A stretch of DNA of 52,230 bases. It comes from Campylobacter concisus (GTDB lineage Bacteria; Campylobacterota; Campylobacteria; Campylobacterales; Campylobacteraceae). The notes under the pieces were generated by a model that saw only the letters and a program-made list of their open reading frames with translations, ran no database searches and was not told the DNA's origin. The DNA is taken from assembly GCF_002913225.1 (NCBI RefSeq), contig NZ_PPAW01000017.1, positions 1 through 52,230 on the forward strand, in the 5' to 3' direction. Shown here in pieces: positions 44,208 through 51,424 of this stretch. The translations under genes were made by a program, and so were the position numbers. The first letter of the stretch is position 1. Each line of letters starts with the position of its first letter.

Positions 44208-45833
44208 CTATGCTCTTACGTCGTGGTCGATCTTGCATTGAAGGGCTTCGTGAACAAGGGTTTTTGCCATGACGCGTTCTTCGCTTATTAGGTGGAAATT
44301 TGCGCCTAGCTCGCCAAAGATCTCTTTGTTACCCTCGCCGTTTGCCTTGATGATCGTTTGGATATTTGCGCCGTAGTCTTTGATCTTTTGTGCGATCAGC
44401 TCAACTCTTTGCTCGTTGCTAACTGTTATGATGACAGCGGCGGCATCGTCTAAGCAGGCATTTTCAAGGGTGTTGCTTTGAAGCACGTTTCCTAAAAATA
44501 CATTTTCCCCGCGGCTTCTGCCAAGCTCAACTAAGCTGATGTCGTTGTCAAGCACTAGATATAAAAGCTTTGTCTCTTTTAGTCTCAAAACCACCTCTTG
44601 GCCAAGTCTGTCGTAGCCAAAGACGACGATGTGATTTTTTAGTTTTTGTGGCTTTAGGGCATCATTTGACTCGATCACTATCTCACGCTCAACAAGATCA
44701 GCTATGACGTCAAGCTTTTTAAGTATAAAAGGTGTCGCAAACATAGATATAACAGAGGCTGCGATGAAAATTTGAGCTGTTTGAACATCAAGCAGGTTTC
44801 TAGTAGTCATCAGACCAAAGACAGCCAGTGCAAATTCTCCTATCTGACAAACGCTAAGCGCGGTTTTGGCAGCAACTCTTCGCTTTAGATAGATGTTTAA
44901 GATAGCAAAGACAACGATCGCTTTTATCACCATGACGCTAAAGACTAGACCTAGAACTAGCCAGATATTTGAGATGACGACGCCGAAATTTATCTGCATA
45001 CCAACGGTTATGAAAAATAGTCCAAGAAGCAAGTCTCTAAAAGGTATGAGGTCTACCTCGATCTGGTGCTTATACTGCGTCTCCGCCATCATCATACCAG
45101 CTAAAAATGCGCCAAGTGAGTATGAAAAGCCAAAGAAGTGAGCCAGCGTGCTAGAGCCAACGACCATAAAAAGAATGGTCGCTATGAAAACTTCTTGCGA
45201 ATTTGTCTGAACGACCTTGTAAAATATCCAGTTTATGACGTATTTGCCGAGTAAAAATAGCACAACGATAAGGATCGCAGCACTCGTAAATGTCTTTAGT
45301 AAGAGCTCATTTATGGAGGTATCTTGCGAGCTAAACATATCTATCATAAGTAGTATTGGTATGACGGCGATATCTTGAAATAGCAAAATTCCAAGCGCCT
45401 TCCTACCATAAATTTTACTTACATCGCCATTGTCATTTAGCGTTTTTAGCACGATCGCAGTTGAAGATAGAGCAAAGGCAAGACCAGCGATAAGCGCTGT
45501 CTCGTCCTTTAGATGAAGCGCGTAGTAAAGCATCACGCCCATCACAAAGCCGCTTAAACAAACTTGCAGACCACCATTTAGAAAGACCTCTTTTTTCATG
45601 CTCATCAGGTGTTTAAAGCTAAACTCAAGTCCGATCGTAAACATCAAAAATGCGATACCAAACTCAGCTATATGAGAAATTTCATCGTTGCTTTTTAGGT
45701 TGAAAAACTCAGATATAAGCGTGCCGGTTACGATGTAGCCGATGATGGTTGGTATCTGAAATTTCTTAAATATGACGTTTAGTGCGACTGAGATCGCAGC
45801 GACAAGCAAGAAGCCTTCTAAAATTTGTTCCAT
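44208..45833 (-). CDS. kefB: CPA2-family K+/H+ or Na+/H+ antiporter (KefB-like)
   Basis: A 541-residue antiporter: about 12 membrane helices up to residue ~385, including GIAFLMFTIGLEFSFKHL and LAFALSSTAIVLKTLNDNGD, both CPA2 signatures. A cytoplasmic TrkA-N (RCK) domain follows, with IVVFGYDRLGQEVVLRL near 407-423 as the Rossmann nucleotide site and NVLQSNTLENACLDDAAAVIITVSNEQ. The Q-rich regulatory features of glutathione-gated KefC are not evident. It lies 3 bases after hspR and is probably co-transcribed with cbpA-hspR, as in C. jejuni. Confidence 0.9.
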   Translation of the reverse strand: MEQILEGFLLVAAISVALNVIFKKFQIPTIIGYIVTGTLISEFFNLKSNDEISHIAEFGIAFLMFTIGLEFSFKHLMSMKKEVFLNGGLQVCLSGFVMGVMLYYALHLKDETALIAGLAFALSSTAIVLKTLNDNGDVSKIYGRKALGILLFQDIAVIPILLMIDMFSSQDTSINELLLKTFTSAAILIVVLFLLGKYVINWIFYKVVQTNSQEVFIATILFMVVGSSTLAHFFGFSYSLGAFLAGMMMAETQYKHQIEVDLIPFRDLLLGLFFITVGMQINFGVVISNIWLVLGLVFSVMVIKAIVVFAILNIYLKRRVAAKTALSVCQIGEFALAVFGLMTTRNLLDVQTAQIFIAASVISMFATPFILKKLDVIADLVEREIVIESNDALKPQKLKNHIVVFGYDRLGQEVVLRLKETKLLYLVLDNDISLVELGRSRGENVFLGNVLQSNTLENACLDDAAAVIITVSNEQRVELIAQKIKDYGANIQTIIKANGEGNKEIFGELGANFHLISEERVMAKTLVHEALQCKIDHDVRA

Positions 45834-45836
45834 AAA

Positions 45837-46211
45837 TTATTTTTTGCCTTCGTAAAATACAAGATCAAAGCTACTTTTTCTCTTCACAAGCGATCTTTTG
45901 GTGCTAGTTTGACTGGTAGCTTCGTGTAATTTTTTATTTAACTCATCAATAGTTGATTCTAAATCGTCAATTTTCTCTTTTAGCTGAAGTATCACATCAA
46001 CACCTGCTAAATTTACACCAAGTTCTCGGGTTAAATTTAGTATCGTTTTGACGCGATCAACGTCTTTTTGCGAGTAGAGCCTCATCTTGCCATCTGTTCT
46101 TGAGGGTTCAACTAGCCCCTCTCTTTCGTATTGTCTTAAAGTTTGTGGATGTATGCTTAAAACCTTTGCTACAACGCTTATTAAAAAAAGTGGTTCTTCA
46201 TAATTTTGCAT
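45837..46211 (-). CDS. hspR: MerR-type heat-shock repressor HspR
   Basis: A 124-residue DNA-binding protein. The N-terminal winged helix-turn-helix is MerR-type: PLFLISVVAKVLSIHPQTLRQYEREGLVEPSRTDGKMRLYSQKDVDRV (residues 7-54), with the DGKMRLYS wing. A coiled-coil segment (LQLKEKIDDLESTIDELNKKLHEATS) follows. HspR represses chaperone genes by binding HAIR elements; one HAIR-like site lies upstream of cbpA at 47153-47173, which implies autoregulation. It follows cbpA by 3 bases with GGAG before the ATG. Confidence 0.93.
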   Translation of the reverse strand: MQNYEEPLFLISVVAKVLSIHPQTLRQYEREGLVEPSRTDGKMRLYSQKDVDRVKTILNLTRELGVNLAGVDVILQLKEKIDDLESTIDELNKKLHEATSQTSTKRSLVKRKSSFDLVFYEGKK

Positions 46212-46214
46212 TTT

Positions 46215-47111
46215 TTACTCCGGTAATTTTTCTTTTAACTCTTTTACTAAGCCCTCGTCAAGCTCACTGATATTTGGAAGTTTTACCCTGGCCTTTAAGT
46301 AAAGATCGCCATAAATTCCACTCTTTCTATTTTGTACGCCGTATCCTTTTAGGCGGATCTTCGTGCCTGTTTTTGAGTTTTCAGCGATCTTTATCGTGAC
46401 ATCTTTTTTATATGTATGCACATCGATCTTACCGCCAAAAAGCATAGTTTTTAGTGGAATTTCTACATCTTTATAAAGATCATCGCCGACTCTTTCGTAT
46501 TCGTCGCTTGGCTCAACGCTAATGGCAAGTATAAGATCGCCAGTTTGACCGCCAGCACTCTTGCCTTTGCCTTTTATGCGAAGTTTTTCGCCGCCTTCTA
46601 TACCGCTTGGGATCTTTATCTTGATGCTTTCGCCATTAAAATTTATCTTGTGTTCGCCGCCAGTTACAGCCACGTCAAATGGTATAGAAATTTTAGCATT
46701 TACATCTAGATCAGCTCCTCCAAAGCCAAATCCGCCTTTGCCAAAGCCTTCAAATCCTTCAAAACCTCCACCAAATCCACCACTAAATTTAGCGCCGCCT
46801 CCGCCAAATCCACCTGAAAAGATATTTTTCAAGATATCGTTTAGATCGCCCATATCGGCTGAGCCTCTGGCAAAGTCGTGGAAATTTTGACCGCCAAACA
46901 TATTATCGCCATATTGATCATACTGGGCACGTTTTTTCTCGTCACTTAAAATTTCATAAGCAGCGTTTATCTCTTTAAATTTATCCTCTGCTCCAGGGTC
47001 TTTGTTGATGTCTGGGTGGTACTTTCTAGCAAGTTTTCTATAAGCTTTTTTTATCTCGTCGCTTGATGCGCCTTTTGAAACTCCTAAAGTTTCATATAAG
47101 CTTTCGCTCAT
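46215..47111 (-). CDS. cbpA: Co-chaperone DnaJ-family protein CbpA
   Basis: A 298-residue J-domain protein of the CbpA type. The J domain (residues 3-66) has HPDINKDP with the HPD tripeptide. A long Gly/Phe-rich region (about 75-130, with repeats of GGFGGG/GFEGF) follows, and then the two C-terminal substrate domains ([32 protein letters not shown]). The zinc-finger of DnaJ is missing, which defines CbpA. First gene of the cbpA-hspR-antiporter operon, divergent from htrA. Confidence 0.95.
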   Translation of the reverse strand: MSESLYETLGVSKGASSDEIKKAYRKLARKYHPDINKDPGAEDKFKEINAAYEILSDEKKRAQYDQYGDNMFGGQNFHDFARGSADMGDLNDILKNIFSGGFGGGGAKFSGGFGGGFEGFEGFGKGGFGFGGADLDVNAKISIPFDVAVTGGEHKINFNGESIKIKIPSGIEGGEKLRIKGKGKSAGGQTGDLILAISVEPSDEYERVGDDLYKDVEIPLKTMLFGGKIDVHTYKKDVTIKIAENSKTGTKIRLKGYGVQNRKSGIYGDLYLKARVKLPNISELDEGLVKELKEKLPE

Positions 47112-47138
47112 ATATTCTCCTTATGTTTTTTGACACGG

Positions 47139-47144
47139 ATTATA
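47139..47144 (-). promoter_or_regulatory. Predicted -10 box of cbpA (TATAAT)
   Basis: On the minus strand TATAAT (47144-47139) lies 27 bases before the ATG at 47111, with AAGGAG as ribosome site. The -35 region falls inside the HAIR-like sequence. Confidence 0.6.
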
Positions 47145-47152
47145 TCACAAAA

Positions 47153-47173
47153 CTTTAGTCTATGCAAGTCAAG
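47153..47173. promoter_or_regulatory. HAIR-like HspR operator
   Basis: CTTTAGT at 47153-47159 and AGTCAAG at 47167-47173 are separated by exactly 7 bases. The HAIR consensus is CTTGAGT-N7-ACTCAAG; 12 of 14 defined bases match. The site covers the place where the -35 element of the cbpA promoter would be, so bound HspR could block RNA polymerase. Confidence 0.6.
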
Positions 47174-47230
47174 TTTATTTTTATTTACAAAGGAGAAAAA
47201 AGCGTTAAGATTTTATTTTTAAGCTCTATT

Positions 47231-47236
47231 TATAAT
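47231..47236 (+). promoter_or_regulatory. Predicted sigma70 -10 box of htrA (TATAAT)
   Basis: TATTTATAATTTC lies 31 bases before the htrA ATG at 47267, with AAAGGA as ribosome site. Confidence 0.6.
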
Positions 47237-47266
47237 TTCAAGACATTTTCAATTTAAAGGAAAAAA

Positions 47267-48670
47267 ATGAAAAAATTTATGCTAATTTCATTAGCAGCGG
47301 CTTCTTTGCTAATGGGAGCTGATATTAAATTTAACGAAGCAAACCAAGATGTAACTAGAGTTTCGCCGTTAAGTGATAAAAATAGCGTGCTCTCATACTA
47401 CGACTCTGTCGCGCAGGCAAAACTTTCAGTTGTAAATATCTCGACTACAAAAACAGTAAGCAATGCGGGTATCGAGCAGATGTTTAATGATCCGTTTTTT
47501 AATGAATTTTTTGGATTTAACTTTGCAAAACCAAAAGAGAAAGAAAAGACAACCTCTCTTGGCTCTGGTGTCATCATCTCAAATGACGGCTACATCGTTA
47601 CAAATAACCACGTTATCGAAGATAGCGACCAGATCGTTGTGACCTTGGCGAAGGGCGGCAAAGAATTTAAAGCCAAACTAATAGGCAGCGACCCAAAAAC
47701 CGACCTGGCTGTCATAAAGATAGAGGCAAGTGGCCTAAATGCGATAACATTTGCTGATTCATCAAAGCTGCTTGACGCGGATGTCGTCTTTGCCATAGGC
47801 AATCCATTTGGTGTGGGCGAGAGCATCACTCAAGGCATCGTATCAGGGCTAAATAAAGATGATATCGGACTTAATCAATATGAAAATTTCATCCAAACAG
47901 ATGCCTCTATAAACCCTGGCAACTCAGGTGGCGCTTTGGTTGATAGCAGGGGCTATTTAGTTGGTATAAACTCAGCCATACTTTCAAAAAGTGGTGGCAA
48001 TAACGGCATAGGCTTTGCGATCCCATCAAATATGGTAAAAGATATCGCTAAAAAGCTGATAACTGACGGTAAGATCGAGCGTGGTTTTATCGGCGTTACG
48101 ATTGCAAATTTAACTGATGAGCAAAAAGAGCTTTATACAAATAAAGAAGGTGCTTTAATAAGCGGCGTAGAGCAGGGCATGCCAGCAGATGAGGCAGGGC
48201 TAAAAAGAGGCGACTTGGTTATTTCAGCAAACGGCAAAGCCATCAAAAACGCAAATGATCTTAAAAATTTCATCGGCTCACTAACTCCAAATAGCAGCGT
48301 TGATATAACTTACGAGCGATCAAATAAGGTGATGAATACAAAAATCAAGCTTGTAAATATGGATCACAACGCAAAAGATGCTACAAAAAGCGTAATCATC
48401 GAAGGTCTTAGCGTTAGTAATCTAAGCGATGAGATAAGATTTAAGTATAAGATCAGCCCAGACACTCAAGGCGTGCTTGTAACTGATGTAAAATCTGGCT
48501 CAAAAGCTGAAGACTTTGGCTTTGAAAGAGGCGATGTGATCGTTCAAGTTGGCGAAGAGAGCATAAAAGATCTTCAAACATTTGCAAGCACAGTTAAAAA
48601 CGCAAAAGGCAAAAAGACGCTAGTGTGGATAAACCGCGGTGGCATCATGCAAGGCCTTGTTATAAAATAA
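47267..48670 (+). CDS. htrA: Periplasmic serine protease/chaperone HtrA (DegP/DegQ family)
   Basis: HtrA degrades or refolds damaged envelope proteins; in Campylobacter it is also secreted. The 467 residues have a signal peptide (MKKFMLISLAAASLLMGA), a trypsin-like domain with His 115 (TNNHVI), Asp 146 (TDLAVIKI) and Ser 220 (NPGNSGGAL), and two PDZ domains (about 270-365 and 390-467). It has its own promoter and terminator, is divergent from cbpA, and precedes the CprRS-like genes, as in C. jejuni. Confidence 0.96.
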   Translation: MKKFMLISLAAASLLMGADIKFNEANQDVTRVSPLSDKNSVLSYYDSVAQAKLSVVNISTTKTVSNAGIEQMFNDPFFNEFFGFNFAKPKEKEKTTSLGSGVIISNDGYIVTNNHVIEDSDQIVVTLAKGGKEFKAKLIGSDPKTDLAVIKIEASGLNAITFADSSKLLDADVVFAIGNPFGVGESITQGIVSGLNKDDIGLNQYENFIQTDASINPGNSGGALVDSRGYLVGINSAILSKSGGNNGIGFAIPSNMVKDIAKKLITDGKIERGFIGVTIANLTDEQKELYTNKEGALISGVEQGMPADEAGLKRGDLVISANGKAIKNANDLKNFIGSLTPNSSVDITYERSNKVMNTKIKLVNMDHNAKDATKSVIIEGLSVSNLSDEIRFKYKISPDTQGVLVTDVKSGSKAEDFGFERGDVIVQVGEESIKDLQTFASTVKNAKGKKTLVWINRGGIMQGLVIK

Positions 48671-48674
48671 CCAC

Positions 48675-48708
48675 TTAAGAGCTGAAATTTCAGCTCTTAA
48701 CTCTTTTA
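48675..48708 (+). terminator. Rho-independent terminator of htrA
   Basis: TTAAGAGCTG at 48675-48684 and CAGCTCTTAA at 48691-48700 form a perfect 10-bp stem around AAATTT, followed by CTCTTTTAAATTTTT, 5 bases after the htrA stop. Confidence 0.8.
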
Positions 48709-48730
48709 AATTTTTAAAACCTTAATCTGC

Positions 48731-48736
48731 TATAAT
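48731..48736 (+). promoter_or_regulatory. Predicted sigma70 -10 box of cprRS (TATAAT)
   Basis: CTGCTATAATCC lies 32 bases before the ATG at 48768 and has a TGC just upstream. AGGAAAG precedes the start. Confidence 0.6.
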
Positions 48737-48767
48737 CCTTAAAAATAAATTTACAACAGGAAAGATC

Positions 48768-49445
48768 ATGACTAGAATTTTAATGATAGAAGATGATATG
48801 GAGCTTGCTGAAATTTTAACTGAATACCTAGAAAACTACGACATAAAAGTGACGACGGCTGAAGAGCCATATATCGGACTATCTACTTTAAATACAAGTG
48901 AATTTGACCTAGTTATCCTTGATCTTACGCTCCCTGGCATGGACGGGCTGGAGGTTTGCAAAGAGATAAGAAAAAAACACAACATCCCTATAATCATCTC
49001 AAGCGCAAGGCACGATATAACAGATAAGGTAAATGCCCTAGATAACGGTGCGGATGATTATTTACCAAAGCCTTATGACCCACAAGAGCTTCTTGCTCGC
49101 ATCAAAAGTCATCTAAGAAGGCAGAGTATCGCCCCTGCAAATGAGGCAAGAAATTTAAACAAAGACTTGGTATTAAAAGAATTTGAGCGTGAAATTTTAT
49201 TTAAAGGCAGTGTCTTAAATTTAACTGCAGCGGAGTATGACATCTTAAAATATCTGCTTCAAAAAGAGGGTGGAGCGGTCACTAGAGAGGAGCTTATCTA
49301 CAACTGTGAGAGCATAAATGAAGATAGCTCAAACAAAAGTATCGACGTCATCATCGGCAGAATTCGCCAAAAACTAAATGAAAATCCAAAAGAGCCAAAA
49401 TACATCCACGCGATCCGCGGCATCGGCTATAAGTTGGTTCTTTGA
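48768..49445 (+). CDS. cprR: OmpR-family response regulator, CprR-like
   Basis: A 225-residue transcription regulator. The receiver domain (1-~115) has the acidic pair at DD 9-10, phospho-acceptor Asp 52 (VILDLTLPGMDG) and Lys of LPKPYDPQELLARI. The DNA-binding winged helix (about 130-225) ends IHAIRGIGYKLVL, typical of the OmpR group. Position after htrA and before a histidine kinase matches CprR of C. jejuni, which affects biofilm and envelope stress and is essential there. The name rests on synteny plus family. Confidence 0.88.
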   Translation: MTRILMIEDDMELAEILTEYLENYDIKVTTAEEPYIGLSTLNTSEFDLVILDLTLPGMDGLEVCKEIRKKHNIPIIISSARHDITDKVNALDNGADDYLPKPYDPQELLARIKSHLRRQSIAPANEARNLNKDLVLKEFEREILFKGSVLNLTAAEYDILKYLLQKEGGAVTREELIYNCESINEDSSNKSIDVIIGRIRQKLNENPKEPKYIHAIRGIGYKLVL

Positions 49446-50686
49446 TGCCAAGATCTTCTATATTTATCACGATAACGTTTATCTTTGGACTTGCGCTCGT
49501 TTCGATATTTCTAGCCTTTTTGTGGCTCATGGGCTTTGATAAGCAAAACTACACAAGAGAGCTAAATAACAAATACTCAAACGTCGCTAGGACAAATTTG
49601 CTCTACATGGGTGGCATCATAAACAAAGCCCAGTACGATCGTCAGCTCTCAAACATCGACATGCCAGAGATCACCGCCAAAAATGAAAAAGAAGAAATTT
49701 TAAAAAATGCAGCCGTTTTAGAAGAAATTTCAAGTGATCTAGGATCTAGTGCTATCTTGCTTTATGATAAGCATCACTACCTAAGGATCGAGCATTTAGA
49801 CGAGCTAAAGCTTTTGATGGATAAAGAATTTCAGCCTTACAGATACGAGGTGATAAAGGCTGTGTTTGCCGTAGTTGCGGTCATTTTGCTGGCTGCTTAT
49901 ATCTTTGTAATTTACAAGATAAAACCGCTTAGAAAGCTAAAGCGTCAGATCGTGAAATTTGCAAATGGCGAGCTTGATGGCGTGCAAAATGTCGGCAACG
50001 GCAAGGATGAAATTTCTGAAGTTTCAGAGGCATTTTATGAGGCTGTTTGTCAGATCAAAGCACTAAATGACTCAAGGCATCTTTTCTTAAGAAATATCAT
50101 GCACGAGCTAAAAACGCCTATCACAAAGGGGCTGATCGCCGCTCAAATGATAGAAAAAAGCAAAAATCAAGAGAGGCTAATCTCTGTCTTTCACAAGCTT
50201 GAAAATTTGATAAACGAGCTTGCGGCGATCGAGCAGATCACTTCAAAGATAGGCCTTACAAATAAAACGCCTTGTCTTATGAGAGATCTCATCGATGAAG
50301 CTATCGATATAGCGATGATCGAAAAAGAGCATGTTGGTATCAGCGAGCTTGATGAGGTTAGGGTGATGGTTGATTTTAAGCTATTTTCAGTAGCTATAAA
50401 AAATATGATAGATAATGGCATAAAGTATTCAACCGATAAGCACGTAAATATCATGGTTAGCAAGGATCATATGAAATTTATAACCCAAGGCGAGAAGCTA
50501 AAAAATGAGCTTGACTTTTACATCCAGCCATTTATCAAGGGAGAGGATGCGCAAAAGAGCTTTGGTCTAGGTTTATATATAGTTAGCAACATCCTTGAGG
50601 CTCATGGACTAAAATTTGGCTATGAATACAAAAATGGAATGAATGTCTTTATTTTTGAAAATTTACAAGATATAATAGCGGCGTAA
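49445..50686 (+). CDS. cprS: Membrane sensor histidine kinase, CprS-like
   Basis: A 413-residue kinase. Two membrane helices (about 5-28 and 135-157) enclose a periplasmic sensor of ~105 residues; a HAMP-like segment follows (IKPLRKLKRQIVKFANGEL). The H box is FLRNIMHELKTPITKG with the phospho-His, and the N box is IKNMIDNGIKYS. The G1 region is short (KFITQGEKLKNE) while GLGLYIV is intact. The ATG overlaps the cprR stop by one base (TGATG), indicating coupling. The in-frame TTG just upstream is less likely. Confidence 0.9.
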   Translation: MPRSSIFITITFIFGLALVSIFLAFLWLMGFDKQNYTRELNNKYSNVARTNLLYMGGIINKAQYDRQLSNIDMPEITAKNEKEEILKNAAVLEEISSDLGSSAILLYDKHHYLRIEHLDELKLLMDKEFQPYRYEVIKAVFAVVAVILLAAYIFVIYKIKPLRKLKRQIVKFANGELDGVQNVGNGKDEISEVSEAFYEAVCQIKALNDSRHLFLRNIMHELKTPITKGLIAAQMIEKSKNQERLISVFHKLENLINELAAIEQITSKIGLTNKTPCLMRDLIDEAIDIAMIEKEHVGISELDEVRVMVDFKLFSVAIKNMIDNGIKYSTDKHVNIMVSKDHMKFITQGEKLKNELDFYIQPFIKGEDAQKSFGLGLYIVSNILEAHGLKFGYEYKNGMNVFIFENLQDIIAA

Positions 50687-50716
50687 AATCAAAACCGCAA
50701 AAAAAGGAGTGTAAAA

Positions 50717-51154
50717 ATGGCGGCAAAAATCTTCTCAGCAGTTGATATTTTATCAATAATCGATCTTGAGATAGCTTTTATAAAGCGATATAAAAACGTA
50801 AAGGACTATGCGAAAAATTTATCTTTGATATATTTTTCTTTGCCAAATAGTAAAGAATATGGCGAAATTTTTGAAAAAATCCTAAGACAAACAGACGTTG
50901 TTATAAGAGAAAACGAACACTACGTGGTCGTGCTTCACGGCACAAACGAAAGAGGCGCTAGCGAGCTACTAACTGGCATACAAGAGTTTTTAAACGCTGA
51001 GCCGATCGATCTAGTAGTTACCTATCCAAAAGATGGAAAAGACGCAAAAGAGCTTACTATAAAACTTCAAGATGAGATAAAAGATAACTACGGCGTCTTG
51101 CTTGAGATGCTTGTAAATCAAGATAAATTTGAAGTCTTTGAAGATATTGTTTGA
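50717..51154 (+). CDS. Degenerate GGDEF-like protein, 145 aa
   Basis: I recognise no named family. The order of elements resembles a shortened GGDEF fold: IDLEIAFIKRYKNVKDYAKNLSLIYFSL, then ILRQTDVVIRENEHYVVVLHGTNERGASEL, where GGDEF proteins have the R-x-GGDEF turn followed by a VLLP-type strand, and VVTYPKDGKD where they have the SIG-A-x-x-PEDG strand. Here the GGDEF itself reads ENEHY, so diguanylate cyclase activity is not expected. AAGGAG precedes the ATG, and it lies 30 bases after the cprS stop, probably in the same transcript. Confidence 0.75.
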   Translation: MAAKIFSAVDILSIIDLEIAFIKRYKNVKDYAKNLSLIYFSLPNSKEYGEIFEKILRQTDVVIRENEHYVVVLHGTNERGASELLTGIQEFLNAEPIDLVVTYPKDGKDAKELTIKLQDEIKDNYGVLLEMLVNQDKFEVFEDIV

Positions 51155-51167
51155 GATAAATTTAATA

Positions 51168-51236
51168 AGAGATTTTGCTTTTGCAATAATATCAAGAACT
51201 TACATCTATAATAGGCAAAGTCTCTAACTCTTTTTT
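51168..51236 (+). terminator. Possible terminator after the GGDEF-like gene
   Basis: AGAGATTTTGC at 51168-51178 and GCAAAGTCTCT at 51215-51225 pair over 11 bases with one G-U pair across a 36-base interval, followed by AACTCTTTTTT. The interval is unusually long. The remainder of 51155-51424 is AT-rich and contains only the promoter of the next gene. Confidence 0.45.
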
Positions 51237-51382
51237 ATGGTTTCTTGCACTATTACCATATTTAATCAGATTACATTGCACCTTTTTAAACTTAATTTTT
51301 ATTAATAAAAGAAAAAAGTATTATAAAAGTATTTATTAATTTTTATTTTTTGTTTGATTAGTATTAATTTAAATTGATTTCT

Positions 51383-51390
51383 GCCGATAT
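51383..51390 (+). promoter_or_regulatory. Predicted sigma28 (FliA) -10 box, GCCGATAT
   Basis: GCCGATAT matches the FliA -10 consensus GCCGATAA in 7 of 8 bases and the Campylobacter form CGATWT exactly. A -35 TAAA at the usual 15-base spacing is only partly matched (TTAA). It lies 35 bases ahead of the chemoreceptor ATG. Confidence 0.5.
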
Positions 51391-51424
51391 AGTTATAGTT
51401 ATTCTAAACAAGGAGTTTTACCAA

